From Sphingomonas colocasiae (GTDB taxonomy: Bacteria > Pseudomonadota > Alphaproteobacteria > Sphingomonadales > Sphingomonadaceae): 64,000 nucleotides of DNA. Location: the NCBI RefSeq assembly GCF_019880585.1, contig NZ_JAINVV010000004.1:1302001-1366000 (forward strand), given 5' to 3'. The translations under genes were made by a program, and so were the position numbers. Positions within the stretch are counted from its first letter, which is position 1; every line of letters starts with the position of its first letter. Shown here in pieces: positions 8,454 to 18,834 of this stretch. A model generated the notes under the pieces. That model did not search any database and was not told the origin of the DNA. It was given only the letters and a program-made list of their open reading frames with translations.

Positions 8454-8483
8454 TTGCGCCTCAATTTCAATTTTTACGATAAT
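8454..8483 (+). promoter_or_regulatory. predicted sigma-70 promoter of the isovaleryl-CoA dehydrogenase operon
   Basis: TTGCGC (8454-8459) and GATAAT (8478-8483) are separated by 18 bases, inside an unusually AT-rich stretch for this window. The start codon of the first gene follows about 62 bases downstream and has its own AGGAGA. Confidence 0.5.
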
Positions 8484-8545
8484 GCGCATCGGGCTATGAA
8501 AGCGTCACCGCCATGGGATAGCCTGCCCGCCAGGAGAGAGACGCG

Positions 8546-9703
8546 ATGACCGCCACCCCCGATTTCGATTTCGCGCTCGGCGAGAATGCCGAGATGATCC
8601 GTGAGACCACGCGCCGCTTCGCCGACGACCGCATCGCCCCGCTGGCGGCGGAGATCGACGCCAAGGACTGGTTCCCCAAGGAGCTGTGGCCCGAAATGGG
8701 CGCGCTCGGCCTGCACGGCATCACCGTCGAGGAAGAAGAAGGCGGGCTTGGCCTCGGCTATCTCGAACACGTCATCGCGTGCGAGGAGGTCAGCCGCGCA
8801 TCGGCGTCGATCGGGCTCAGCTATGGCGCGCATTCCAATCTGTGCGTCAACCAGATCCGCCGCTGGGCCAATCCCGAGCAGAAGGCGAAATATCTGCCCA
8901 AGCTGATCTCGGGCGAGCATGTCGGCAGCCTGGCGATGTCCGAAGCCGGCGCCGGTTCGGACGTGGTCGGCATGAAGCTGCGTGCCACCCAGTGCGATGG
9001 CGGACATATGCTCAACGGCACCAAATTCTGGATCACCAACGCGGCCTATGCGGACACTCTGGTCGTCTATGCCAAGACGGGCGAGGGATCGCGCGGCATC
9101 ACCGCTTTCCTGATCGAGAAGGACATGCCCGGTTTCTCGATCGGGCAGAAGCTCGACAAGATGGGCATGCGCGGTTCGCCGACGGCCGAGCTGGTCTTCA
9201 ACGACTGTTTCGTGCCCGACGAGAATATCATGGGGCCGCTCAATGGCGGCGTCGGCGTGTTGATGTCGGGCCTGGATTACGAGCGCGCCGTGCTTTCGGG
9301 CATCCAGCTCGGCATCATGCAGGCCTGTCTCGACACCGTCATCCCCTATGTCCGCGAGCGTAAGCAGTTCGGCAAGCCGATCGGCGCGTTCCAGCTCATG
9401 CAGGCGAAGGTCGCCGACATGTATGTCGCGCTGCAATCGGCGCGCGCCTATGTCTATGCGGTGGCCCGTTCCTGCGACGAAGGGCGCACGACGCGCTTCG
9501 ACGCGGCGGGCGCGATCCTGCTGGCCTCGGAAAACGCGGTGAAGGTCAGCCTGGAAGCGATCCAGGCGCTGGGCGGCGCCGGCTATACCAAGGACTGGCC
9601 GGTCGAGCGTTACATGAGGGACGCCAAGCTGCTCGATATCGGCGCGGGCACCAACGAGATCCGGCGCATGCTGATCGGTCGTGAGCTGATCGGCGCCGCA
9701 TGA
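8546..9703 (+). CDS. liuA: isovaleryl-CoA dehydrogenase
   Basis: A 385-residue FAD acyl-CoA dehydrogenase that oxidises isovaleryl-CoA to 3-methylcrotonyl-CoA, passing electrons to ETF. Signatures are AMSEAGAGSDVVGM, FWITNAAYADTLVVYAK, the C-terminal GGAGYTKDWPVERYMRD and GAGTNEIRR. The segment SYGAHSNLCVNQI and the catalytic Glu position in LDYERAVLSG match isovaleryl-CoA dehydrogenases rather than short- or medium-chain enzymes. AGGAGA lies just upstream of the ATG at 8546. It is the first gene of the operon that also holds both methylcrotonyl-CoA carboxylase subunits, which supports the substrate. Its stop overlaps the next gene by ATGA. Confidence 0.93.
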   Translation: MTATPDFDFALGENAEMIRETTRRFADDRIAPLAAEIDAKDWFPKELWPEMGALGLHGITVEEEEGGLGLGYLEHVIACEEVSRASASIGLSYGAHSNLCVNQIRRWANPEQKAKYLPKLISGEHVGSLAMSEAGAGSDVVGMKLRATQCDGGHMLNGTKFWITNAAYADTLVVYAKTGEGSRGITAFLIEKDMPGFSIGQKLDKMGMRGSPTAELVFNDCFVPDENIMGPLNGGVGVLMSGLDYERAVLSGIQLGIMQACLDTVIPYVRERKQFGKPIGAFQLMQAKVADMYVALQSARAYVYAVARSCDEGRTTRFDAAGAILLASENAVKVSLEAIQALGGAGYTKDWPVERYMRDAKLLDIGAGTNEIRRMLIGRELIGAA

Positions 9704-9972
9704 ACGAAACCGTCCTGACCGCGCTGCAATGGTATGGCGCGGCGGCCGGCGTGGTGGCGGCGCTGATCGTGTCGCTCAACATCGGGCGGCGGCCGACGGG
9801 ATGGGCATTCGTGATTTTCGTGACTTCGTCGCTGGCGCTGATCGGCTGGGGTTTCCTGAATGAGGAAAGCGAGGGGATCGGCGTGCAGAACATCGTCCTG
9901 CTCGTCATCAACCTGATCGGCGTCTGGCGGTATCTGATCATGGGCAAGGACCCCAAGGAGGAAAAGGCGTGA
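9700..9972 (+). CDS. small membrane protein of unknown function in the leucine operon
   Basis: A 90-residue protein with three predicted membrane helices (residues about 7-28, 35-53 and 60-82) and a short charged C-terminus (GKDPKEEKA). It overlaps liuA upstream (ATGA) and liuB downstream (GTGA), so translation of all three is likely coupled. I do not recognise a named family. Segments such as [11 protein letters not shown] and [14 protein letters not shown] recall small PnuC/SemiSWEET-like half-transporters, but this is only a resemblance. Its fixed place between catabolic enzymes suggests a role in uptake of the branched acid or in anchoring the enzymes to the membrane. Confidence 0.8.
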   Translation: MNETVLTALQWYGAAAGVVAALIVSLNIGRRPTGWAFVIFVTSSLALIGWGFLNEESEGIGVQNIVLLVINLIGVWRYLIMGKDPKEEKA

Positions 9973-11570
9973 GCGCGCCCGTACTGGACAGCAAACTCTC
10001 CCCCGACAGCGAGGGATTCCGCGCCAATGCCGCGCATAATCGCGGCCTGGCTGACCAGCTTTATGCCGATGTCGCCAAGGCGGCGCTCGGCGGCAGCGCT
10101 TCGTCGCGCGAGCGGCATGTGTCGCGCGGCAAGCTGCTCCCGCGCGATCGGGTGGAGCGACTGCTCGATCCCGGCTCGCCCTTCCTGGAAATCGGCCAGC
10201 TCGCCGCGTGCGACATGTATGAAGGCGAGGTGCCGGGCGCCGGCATGATCGCCGGCATCGGCCGCGTGTCCGGCCGCCAGTGCATGATCGTCGCCAATGA
10301 CGCGACGGTGAAGGGCGGCACCTATTATCCGATGACGGTGAAGAAGCATCTTCGCGCGCAGGAGATCGCGGAGGCCAACCGGCTGCCCTGCATCTATCTG
10401 GTCGACAGCGGCGGCGCCAACCTGCCGCACCAGGCCGAGGTGTTCCCCGATCGCGAGCATTTCGGCCGCATCTTCTTCAACCAGGCGAACATGTCCGCGC
10501 TGGGCATCCCGCAGATCGCCTGCGTGATGGGAAGCTGCACCGCCGGCGGCGCCTATGTGCCCGCCATGTCCGACGAGACCGTGATCGTCCGCAATCAGGG
10601 CACGATCTTCCTCGCCGGCCCGCCGCTGGTTAAGGCGGCGACGGGCGAGGTGATCAGCGCCGAGGATCTGGGCGGTGGCGATCTGCATGGCCGCAAGTCC
10701 GGCGTGGTCGATCATGTCGCCGAGAATGACGAACATGCGCTGACGATCGTGCGCGACATCGTCTCGACACTCAATGATCCGCATGATCCCGGCGTGAAGC
10801 GGGTCGAGCCGCGTGCGCCCAAATTCGCGCCCGAGGAATTGTACGGCGTCATCCCGCAGGACGTGCGCGCGCCATATGACGTTCACGAGGTGATCGCACG
10901 CATCGTCGACGGCAGCGAATTCCACGAATTCAAGGCGCTGTACGGCACCTCGCTGGTCTGCGGCTTCGCGCATATCTGGGGCATTCCGGTCGCGATCCTG
11001 GCGAACAACGGCGTGCTGTTCAGCGAATCCGCGGTGAAGGGCGCGCATTTCATCGAACTCGCCTGCCAGCGCCGCATCCCCTTGCTGTTCCTTCAGAACA
11101 TCTCGGGCTTCATGGTCGGCGGCAAGTACGAGGCCGAAGGCATCGCCAAGCATGGCGCCAAGCTGGTGACGGCGGTGGCGACCGCGACCGTGCCCAAGAT
11201 CACGGTGCTGATCGGCGGCAGCTTCGGCGCCGGCAATTACGGCATGTGCGGCCGCGCCTATAGCCCGCGTTTCCTGTTCACCTGGCCCAACAGCCGCATC
11301 TCCGTGATGGGCGGCGAACAGGCGGCCTCGGTGCTCGCGACCGTGCACCGCGATGCCGATAAATGGACACCGGAAGAGGCGGAAGCGTTCAAGGCGCCGG
11401 TGCGCCAGCGCTATGAGGACGAGGGCAATCCCTGGCACGCGACCGCGCGGCTGTGGGACGATGGCATCATCGATCCGGCACAGACCCGCGATGTGCTGGG
11501 CCTGGCGTTCTCCGCGACGCTCGAGGCGCCGATCGCCGATCGCCCGGCCTTTGGCGTGTTCCGGATGTGA
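9969..11570 (+). CDS. liuB: methylcrotonyl-CoA carboxylase beta (carboxyltransferase) subunit
   Basis: A 533-residue biotin-dependent carboxyltransferase subunit of normal length. The acyl-CoA-binding half has [19 protein letters not shown] and [17 protein letters not shown]; the carboxybiotin half has [15 protein letters not shown] and [16 protein letters not shown], which are typical of methylcrotonyl- rather than propionyl-CoA carboxylase. With LiuD it carboxylates 3-methylcrotonyl-CoA to 3-methylglutaconyl-CoA. The start is GTG inside GTGA, overlapping the stop of the small membrane gene. The biotin subunit is encoded downstream but separated by an exported NTF2-like protein gene instead of the usual enoyl-CoA hydratase (liuC). 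Confidence 0.94.
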   Translation: MSAPVLDSKLSPDSEGFRANAAHNRGLADQLYADVAKAALGGSASSRERHVSRGKLLPRDRVERLLDPGSPFLEIGQLAACDMYEGEVPGAGMIAGIGRVSGRQCMIVANDATVKGGTYYPMTVKKHLRAQEIAEANRLPCIYLVDSGGANLPHQAEVFPDREHFGRIFFNQANMSALGIPQIACVMGSCTAGGAYVPAMSDETVIVRNQGTIFLAGPPLVKAATGEVISAEDLGGGDLHGRKSGVVDHVAENDEHALTIVRDIVSTLNDPHDPGVKRVEPRAPKFAPEELYGVIPQDVRAPYDVHEVIARIVDGSEFHEFKALYGTSLVCGFAHIWGIPVAILANNGVLFSESAVKGAHFIELACQRRIPLLFLQNISGFMVGGKYEAEGIAKHGAKLVTAVATATVPKITVLIGGSFGAGNYGMCGRAYSPRFLFTWPNSRISVMGGEQAASVLATVHRDADKWTPEEAEAFKAPVRQRYEDEGNPWHATARLWDDGIIDPAQTRDVLGLAFSATLEAPIADRPAFGVFRM

Positions 11571-11580
11571 GGATCCAGAC

Positions 11581-12057
11581 ATGACCCCAATCCTTCCGCT
11601 TCTGCTGCTCGCCGCCGCCCAGTCCGAGAAACTGCCGCCCGCCAATCCGATTCCGCTCGACCGCAGCGACGAGGTTGCGGTGATGGTGCCGGTCAACGGC
11701 ATCTTCGCCGGGCTGACGGCGCATGACGGGCAGGCGATCCTGACGCATGTCCGTCCTGAGGGGATGGCGACCGTCGCGATCGAAAAGCCTGATGGCGGCC
11801 GCGCCATCCGCCGGATGAGCTGGGCCGATTTCGCCGGCGGCATCAAGCCGGGGCCACAGCATCTGGAAGAGCGCATGACCAATCCCGCGATCGACATCGA
11901 CGGCGATATCGCGATGGTCTGGGGCCGCTATGTCCTGCTGGTCGACGGCAAGCCGCACCATTGCGGTGTCAATCATTTCGATATGCTTCGCGAAAACGGC
12001 CAGTGGAAGGTGCTGAACGTCACCTGGTCGCAGCGCACAACCGGTTGCGAGGACTGA
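11581..12057 (+). CDS. exported NTF2-like (SnoaL/lumazine-binding type) protein
   Basis: A 158-residue protein beginning with a short hydrophobic signal (MTPILPLLLLAAAQS). The rest resembles the NTF2-like cone fold: an early helix with GIFAGLTAHDGQAILTHV, a middle IDGDIAMVWGRYVLLVDG strand pair and a terminal DMLRENGQWKVLNVTWSQR. Two Cys residues near the C-terminus could form a disulfide. No catalytic residues can be assigned. The start at 11581 is chosen because the signal peptide begins there; the same frame is open further upstream, within liuB, without meaningful sequence. It sits between the two carboxylase subunits, an odd place for an exported protein. Confidence 0.8.
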   Translation: MTPILPLLLLAAAQSEKLPPANPIPLDRSDEVAVMVPVNGIFAGLTAHDGQAILTHVRPEGMATVAIEKPDGGRAIRRMSWADFAGGIKPGPQHLEERMTNPAIDIDGDIAMVWGRYVLLVDGKPHHCGVNHFDMLRENGQWKVLNVTWSQRTTGCED

Positions 12058-12058
12058 C

Positions 12059-13939
<1,881 letters not shown>

Positions 13940-13941
13940 CC

Positions 13942-14406
13942 ATGGCCGGGGCGCTTCTGATCCGGGAAGCGGTCCGGGACGATCTGCCAGAGATCGTGGC
14001 CCTGCTGGCCGACGATCAGAACGGTGCCTTGCGTGAAGATGCGCGGCTGCCACTTGATCCCGGCTATCTCTCCGCCTTCGATGCGATCGTGGCACTGCCC
14101 AATCAGGAGCTGATCGTCGCCGAGCGCGACGGGCAGATCATCGGCACGATGCAGCTCAGCTATCTGCCCGGTCTCTCCTATCGCGGGCGCTGGCGCGGCC
14201 AGATCGAGGCGGTTCGCATCGCCACCATTTTGCGTGGACAGGGGCTGGGCAGCGTGATGATCGCTTGGGCGGTCGAACGCTGCCGGACGCGCGGTTGCGG
14301 CATGGTCCAGCTCACATCGATGCGGAACAGGCCCGATGCGCACCGCTTCTACGAGCGGCTGGGCTGGGAGCGGAGCCATTATGGCTTCAAGCTGGTGCTC
14401 GACTAA
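13942..14406 (+). CDS. GNAT family N-acetyltransferase
   Basis: A 154-residue acetyltransferase with the GNAT order: N-terminal IREAVRDDLPEIVALL, the core strand IIGTMQLSY, and the acetyl-CoA loop ILRGQGLGSVMIAWAVE, followed by RNRPDAHRFYERLGW. It acetylates an amine on an unknown small molecule or protein. It starts two bases after liuD, so it belongs to the same transcript. A link to leucine catabolism, for instance protection against or regulation of CoA intermediates, is only suggested by position. Confidence 0.88.
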   Translation: MAGALLIREAVRDDLPEIVALLADDQNGALREDARLPLDPGYLSAFDAIVALPNQELIVAERDGQIIGTMQLSYLPGLSYRGRWRGQIEAVRIATILRGQGLGSVMIAWAVERCRTRGCGMVQLTSMRNRPDAHRFYERLGWERSHYGFKLVLD

Positions 14407-14467
14407 GGATTGAACGAGGCGCGCCTGAAATCTACGGACGCGCCGGACAGACTGAGGACTGACAGCA

Positions 14468-14920
14468 ATGGCCGGACGATATTTCGACGAATGGATGGTG
14501 GGCGATCGGATCGAGCACGAGATCCGCCGCACCGTCACCGAGACCGACAATCTGCTCTTCTCGACGATGACGCACAATCCGCAGCCGCTGCACCTGGACG
14601 TGGAGGCCGCCAAGGCCAGCCCGTTCGGCCAGATCCTCGTCAATGGCACCTTCACCTTCGCGCTGATGGTCGGCCTGTCGGTGGGCGACACCACGCTCGG
14701 CACGCTCGTCGCCAATCTCGGCTATGACAAGGTGACGATGCCCAAGCCGGTCTTCATCGGCGACACGATGCGCGCGACCTCGCTGGTCGAGGAAGTCCGT
14801 GGCAGCCGTTCGCACGCCGATGCCGGCATCGTCACCTTCCTGCACGAACTCATCAACCAGCGTGATGAAGTCGTCTGCCGCTGCCTGCGTGCCGCGCTGC
14901 TGCGGAAGAAGCCGGCATGA
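14468..14920 (+). CDS. MaoC-family dehydratase/hydratase
   Basis: A 150-residue hot-dog-fold MaoC-type hydratase. The catalytic region reads MTHNPQPLHLDVEAAKASPF, with the Asn/His/Asp arrangement of (R)-specific enoyl-CoA hydratases, followed by NGTFTFALMVGLS. Single-domain relatives hydrate itaconyl-CoA, mesaconyl-CoA and similar branched unsaturated thioesters. Here it directly follows the methylcrotonyl-CoA carboxylase genes and overlaps the CitE-like lyase by ATGA, so the pair probably carries out hydration then C-C cleavage. Hydration of 3-methylglutaconyl-CoA in place of LiuC is an inference; an itaconyl-CoA/citramalyl-CoA route is the main alternative. Confidence 0.88.
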   Translation: MAGRYFDEWMVGDRIEHEIRRTVTETDNLLFSTMTHNPQPLHLDVEAAKASPFGQILVNGTFTFALMVGLSVGDTTLGTLVANLGYDKVTMPKPVFIGDTMRATSLVEEVRGSRSHADAGIVTFLHELINQRDEVVCRCLRAALLRKKPA

Positions 14921-15762
14921 GGCTGCGTTCGCTGTTGTTCGTGCCCGGCGACCGGCCGGAGCGCATGGAGAAGGCGCTTGGCCTGGGCGCCGACGCATTG
15001 ATCCTCGATCTGGAAGATGCGGTGGCGGCAACGCGCAAGGACGAAGCGCGCGCGGCCATTCGCGCCTTTCTCGGCCGAGACCGGACCGTGCCTTTGTTCG
15101 TGCGGATCAATCCGCTCGATTCGGGGATGGCCGATGACGATCTCGCCGCCGTGCTGCCCGGCAAGCCGGACGGCATCATGCTGCCCAAGGCGGAAGGGGC
15201 GGCATCGCTCAAGGAACTGGATTCGAAGCTCGACTGGGCGGGCGCGGAAGGATGCGGCATTCTGCCGATCGCCAGCGAGACGGCGGCCGCCATCTTCCAG
15301 ATGGGCACCTATGGCGGCGTCACGACGCGGCTGGCGGGCCTGACCTGGGGTGCGGAGGATCTGCCCGCCGCGATCGGCGCGTCGACCTCGCGTGAGGAGG
15401 ATGGCAGCTATACGCCGCCCTATCAGCTTGCGCGCTCGCTTACCCTGTTCGGCGCGGCTGCGGCCGGCGTCGCCCCGATCGAGACCGTCTATCCCGCTTT
15501 CCGCGATCTGGAAGGGCTGGCGGCCTATGCGGCGCGCGCGCGGCGCGATGGCTTCACCGGCATGATGGCGATCCACCCGACGCAGATTCCGGTGATCAAC
15601 GCCGCGTTCACCCCCAGCGAGGCGGAAGTGGCGCATGCCCGTGCCGTGATCGCGGCCTTCGCCGAGAATCCCGATGCCGGCGCCCTGTCGCTCGACGGCA
15701 AGATGATCGACCGGCCGCATCTGAAGCAGGCGGAGCGGATCGTCGCGCAGGCGGGCGGGTAG
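14917..15762 (+). CDS. HpcH/HpaI (CitE-like) CoA-ester lyase
   Basis: A 281-residue TIM-barrel lyase of the citrate-lyase-beta/malyl-CoA-lyase group, normal length. Visible motifs are LLFVPGDRPERMEKALGLGA, LILDLEDAV (metal-binding Asp/Glu), VRINPLDSG with the CoA-side Arg, IMLPKAEG, LTWGAEDLPAAIGAS and HPTQIPVINAAF. Family members cleave L-malyl-, beta-methylmalyl- or citramalyl-CoA by retro-Claisen chemistry. It is translationally coupled to the MaoC hydratase and ends the leucine block, in which no DRE-TIM HMG-CoA lyase is seen. It may cleave citramalyl-CoA, or stand in for HMG-CoA lyase. The choice cannot be made from sequence. Confidence 0.88.
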   Translation: MRLRSLLFVPGDRPERMEKALGLGADALILDLEDAVAATRKDEARAAIRAFLGRDRTVPLFVRINPLDSGMADDDLAAVLPGKPDGIMLPKAEGAASLKELDSKLDWAGAEGCGILPIASETAAAIFQMGTYGGVTTRLAGLTWGAEDLPAAIGASTSREEDGSYTPPYQLARSLTLFGAAAAGVAPIETVYPAFRDLEGLAAYAARARRDGFTGMMAIHPTQIPVINAAFTPSEAEVAHARAVIAAFAENPDAGALSLDGKMIDRPHLKQAERIVAQAGG

Positions 15763-15779
15763 CCGATGCAAATACGATG

Positions 15780-15856
15780 TCGCTCCAGCGAAAGCTGGAG
15801 CCCATGCGATAGCGAGGGTGTGAAGATCGTATGGATTCCAGCTTTCGCTGGAATGA
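15780..15856. repeat. paired palindromic repeats (BIME-like)
   Basis: Two 26-base units (15780-15805 and 15831-15856) lie in opposite orientation and match with four mismatches. Each is itself a hairpin: CTCCAGC-GAAA-GCTGGAG and TTCCAGC-TTTC-GCTGGAA. The arrangement, two inverted REP units around a 25-base spacer, is that of a BIME. The core differs from the CCCCGCG repeats elsewhere in the window, so it is a second repeat family. It lies between the CitE-like lyase and the prepilin peptidase. Confidence 0.82.
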
Positions 15857-15871
15857 CGGAAAGGGCCTAAG

Positions 15872-16627
15872 ATGCCCGCCGAATGGCTGCCGCTCGCCGG
15901 CTTCGCGCTCGGCGCGATCTTCGGCAGCTTCATCGCGGTGCTCGTCACCCGCTGGCCGCGCGGCGAGACCACGGGTGGCCGCTCCGCCTGCGATAGCTGC
16001 GGGCGTGTGCTTGGTCCCGCGGAGCTGGTGCCGCTGCTCAGCTTCCTCGTCCAGCGCGGGCGCTGCCGGGGCTGTGGCGCGCGGATCGACGGGCGGCTGG
16101 TCGCGATCGAGATCGCAGCGGCATTGATCGGCGCCAGCGCGCTGTTCGTCTCGCCCGATCTTGTCGGCCTTTCGGGCGCGATCTTCGGCTGGATCCTGCT
16201 CGCGCTCGCGGTGCTCGATGTCGAGCATTTCTGGCTGCCGGACCGGTTGACGCTGCCGCTGATGGCGATCGGCCTGATCGTCGCGGCGCTGGTCCAGCCC
16301 GATCATCTCCATGGCCGGATCATCGGCGCGGTCGTCGGCTATCTTGGTCTGTCGCTCGTCGGCTGGGGTTATCGCAAGTTGCGCGGTCGTGAAGGGCTGG
16401 GCGGGGGGGATCCGAAGCTGCTCGCGGGCATCGGTGCATGGCTGGGCTGGCAGGCGCTGCCCTTCGTGCTGCTGCTGGCCTCTCTTGCTGGCCTTGCGAC
16501 CGCGCTCGGCCAAGGCGCCCGGCAGGGCGGCTTGCGGGCGACGACGCGGATCGCCTTCGGCGCGATGCTCGCGGTCGCGTCCTGGCCACTCTGGCTGTTG
16601 TGGCAGGGCGCTGCCCCGCTATTCTGA
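15872..16627 (+). CDS. type IV prepilin peptidase (leader peptidase/N-methyltransferase)
   Basis: A 251-residue polytopic aspartic protease of the GspO/PilD family. The N-terminal cytoplasmic methyltransferase part has FGSFIAVLVTRWPR and the two zinc-site pairs CDSC and CRGC; the two catalytic Asp residues are in ALAVLDVEHFWLPD and GGGDPKLLAGIG. It cleaves and N-methylates type IV pilin-like precursors at the inner membrane. There are no pilin or type II secretion genes near, so it serves clusters elsewhere in the genome. The ATG at 15872 follows the BIME-like repeat directly and has only a weak Shine-Dalgarno. Confidence 0.93.
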   Translation: MPAEWLPLAGFALGAIFGSFIAVLVTRWPRGETTGGRSACDSCGRVLGPAELVPLLSFLVQRGRCRGCGARIDGRLVAIEIAAALIGASALFVSPDLVGLSGAIFGWILLALAVLDVEHFWLPDRLTLPLMAIGLIVAALVQPDHLHGRIIGAVVGYLGLSLVGWGYRKLRGREGLGGGDPKLLAGIGAWLGWQALPFVLLLASLAGLATALGQGARQGGLRATTRIAFGAMLAVASWPLWLLWQGAAPLF

Positions 16628-16715
16628 TCGCGCGCCGAACCCGGGCTTCGCATGAGAGTCGACAAGCGCACCGATCCGCGCCAGTCTCAGTTCCAAATTG
16701 AAACGGGAGTGGGAG

Positions 16716-18125
16716 ATGCAGGCTGTTCTGGATGCGCAACGCGCGGCGTTCATGGCCGAACTTCCGGTGCCGATCGCGAGCCGCAAGGATCGGCTGAAAC
16801 GCTGCGTCGCGCTGCTCGTCGACAACAGCGATGCGCTGTGCGACGCGCTCTCCGACGATTTCGGACATCGCAGCCGCGAGCAATCGCAAATCACCGATAT
16901 CGTCGCGTCGATCCGCGCGCTCAAACATGCGATCGGTCATGTCGATCGCTGGGCGCGGCCGGAACGGCGCAAGCTGGATTTCCCGCTGGGCCTGCTCGGT
17001 GCGCGCGCGCATGTCGAATATCAGCCCAAGGGCGTGGTCGGCGTGATCTCTCCATGGAATTTTCCGGTGCAACTGACGATGGGGCCGATCGGCGGCGCTT
17101 TCGCCGCGGGCAATCGGGTGATGGTGAAATCGTCCGAATATACGCCGGGCGTCGCCGCGCTGCTGGAGGAGATCGCGCCGCGCTATTTCGACGCGACCGA
17201 GCTCGCCTTTTTCTCGGGCGGGCCGGAGGTGGGCAAGGCCTTTTCCGCATTGCCCTTCGATCACCTGATCTTCACCGGCGCCACGGCGATCGGCCGCCAT
17301 ATCCTTCATGCCGCGGCGGATAATCTGACGCCCGTCACGCTGGAACTGGGCGGCAAGTCGCCGACCATCATCGGGCGCGGCGCGAATATCGGCCAGGCAT
17401 CCGAACGCATCGCGCTCGGCAAGATGCTCAATGCCGGCCAGATCTGCCTGGCGCCCGATTATCTGCTCGTGCCTGAGGAGAACGAGGCGGCGATGGTGGA
17501 AGGCGTCAGGGCCGCCGCATCGGCGCTCTATCCCACGCTGCTTGCCAATCCTGACTATACGTCGGTGGTGAACGGCCGGCACGTGACCCGGCTGAAGGCG
17601 CATCTCGACGATGCCCGCGCCAAGGGGGCGGAGGTGATCGAGGTCAATCCCGCGGGCGAGGATTTCGCGTCGTCCAATGGGCAGAAGATGCCGCTCCATA
17701 TCGTGCGCAACGTCAGCGACGAGATGACGGTGATGCAGGAGGAGATTTTCGGGCCGATCCTGCCGGTGAAAACCTATCGCGCGGTCGGTGAGGCGATCGA
17801 CTATGTCAACGCGCACGATCGGCCGCTCGGTCTCTATTATTTCGGCAGTGACGCCGCCGAGGAGCGCATGGTGCTCGATCGCACCATATCGGGTGGGGCG
17901 ACCGTCAACGACGTGATCTTCCATGTCTCGATGGAGGATCTGCCCTTTGGCGGCATCGGCCCGTCGGGCATGGGCAGCTATCACGGCCAGGACGGTTTCC
18001 GTACCTTCAGCCACGCCAAGAGCGTCTATCGCCAGCCGAAGATCGATGTCGCGAAGCTCGCCGGGATCAAGCCGCCCTATGGCAAGGCCACCAGGGCCGC
18101 GATCGCGCGCGATCTGAAGAAGTAA
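16716..18125 (+). CDS. calB: coniferyl-aldehyde-type dehydrogenase
   Basis: A 469-residue NAD-dependent aldehyde dehydrogenase. Motifs: GVVGVISPWNFPVQLT, FTGATAIGRHI, catalytic Glu in LELGGKSPTI and the nucleophile Cys in NAGQICLAPDY, followed by EEIFGPILPV. The N-terminal region (ALCDALSDDFGHRSREQSQ) and the motif NAGQICLAPDYLLVP are those of coniferyl aldehyde dehydrogenase-like enzymes, which oxidise coniferyl or fatty aldehydes without a transmembrane tail. The start at 16716 is chosen because GGGAG lies 6 bases upstream; an in-frame TTG at 16698 is an alternative. It stands alone, so lignin-derived aldehyde use is suggested only by the family. Confidence 0.85.
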   Translation: MQAVLDAQRAAFMAELPVPIASRKDRLKRCVALLVDNSDALCDALSDDFGHRSREQSQITDIVASIRALKHAIGHVDRWARPERRKLDFPLGLLGARAHVEYQPKGVVGVISPWNFPVQLTMGPIGGAFAAGNRVMVKSSEYTPGVAALLEEIAPRYFDATELAFFSGGPEVGKAFSALPFDHLIFTGATAIGRHILHAAADNLTPVTLELGGKSPTIIGRGANIGQASERIALGKMLNAGQICLAPDYLLVPEENEAAMVEGVRAAASALYPTLLANPDYTSVVNGRHVTRLKAHLDDARAKGAEVIEVNPAGEDFASSNGQKMPLHIVRNVSDEMTVMQEEIFGPILPVKTYRAVGEAIDYVNAHDRPLGLYYFGSDAAEERMVLDRTISGGATVNDVIFHVSMEDLPFGGIGPSGMGSYHGQDGFRTFSHAKSVYRQPKIDVAKLAGIKPPYGKATRAAIARDLKK

Positions 18126-18164
18126 GGCGGCTCTCGGGGAGCGACGGCCTTTATTGCCGTTGAT

Positions 18165-18623
18165 TCAGCGCACGACCCCGCGGAACATCAGTCGTCCGGC
18201 AGGGCCGGCGGCGGGATTGAGCGTCCAGCGGACATGGGTGACGTCCTCGGGGCGGGCGCTGCGGACGGTGCCGTCGCGCTCCGTCACCTTCAGCCGGGCG
18301 AGCGGGCCCCAGTTCCGGCCGCCGTCGATCGAGACCACCGCACCGGGATCCGACGTTCCCTGATAAGCCACGGCCGCCGGCATCGGATTGGTGACGACGA
18401 AATCGCCCACCGAGCGCGCGCCGGCGCTGCGATAATTGAGCATGAAGACGAGGCGGTCGCCCGAAGCCATGCGGCCGGGCGGTTCAAGCACGATACGGTT
18501 GCGGCCCTGGCCTGTTGCCGACGTCTTTTCCACGAACACCATGCTGGTGAGCGCCACCGGATCGGCCGCAAGCGCGGTGCCGGGAACGATCAGGCCAAGG
18601 GCAAACAGAAAAGGCGTCTTCAT
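18165..18623 (-). CDS. exported DUF11-like repeat protein
   Basis: A 152-residue secreted protein with signal peptide (FLFALGLIVPGTALAAD). The mature part looks like one immunoglobulin-like DUF11 domain: VLEPPGRMASGDRLVFMLNYRSAG, FVVTNPMPAAVAYQGTSD and VTHVRWTLNPAAGPAG. Such domains are structural modules of surface and periplasmic proteins; no catalytic site is expected. The ATG at 18623 is chosen because the signal peptide starts there. The gene is divergent from the AI-2E family permease, with about 210 bases between them, and convergent with calB. Confidence 0.8.
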   Translation of the reverse strand: MKTPFLFALGLIVPGTALAADPVALTSMVFVEKTSATGQGRNRIVLEPPGRMASGDRLVFMLNYRSAGARSVGDFVVTNPMPAAVAYQGTSDPGAVVSIDGGRNWGPLARLKVTERDGTVRSARPEDVTHVRWTLNPAAGPAGRLMFRGVVR

Positions 18624-18834
18624 GCGGTCTCCGTCGGACGAAACTCTTCCGGTGGACGGCGCGCGTGCGGATGCGGCGGGCGGCGTGCCCGAGGCTGTCC
18701 GGTCAGACGTTGAAATCCCCCGTGGGGCGAACCCCGCAGACGGGATCGCAGAAAATGGAAAACAAAGGATTAACCCTATTGTCGTCCCGAGTTCGCTGAT
18801 GACAGCATCGAAAGGCGGGATTAGGTTTCGTCGC

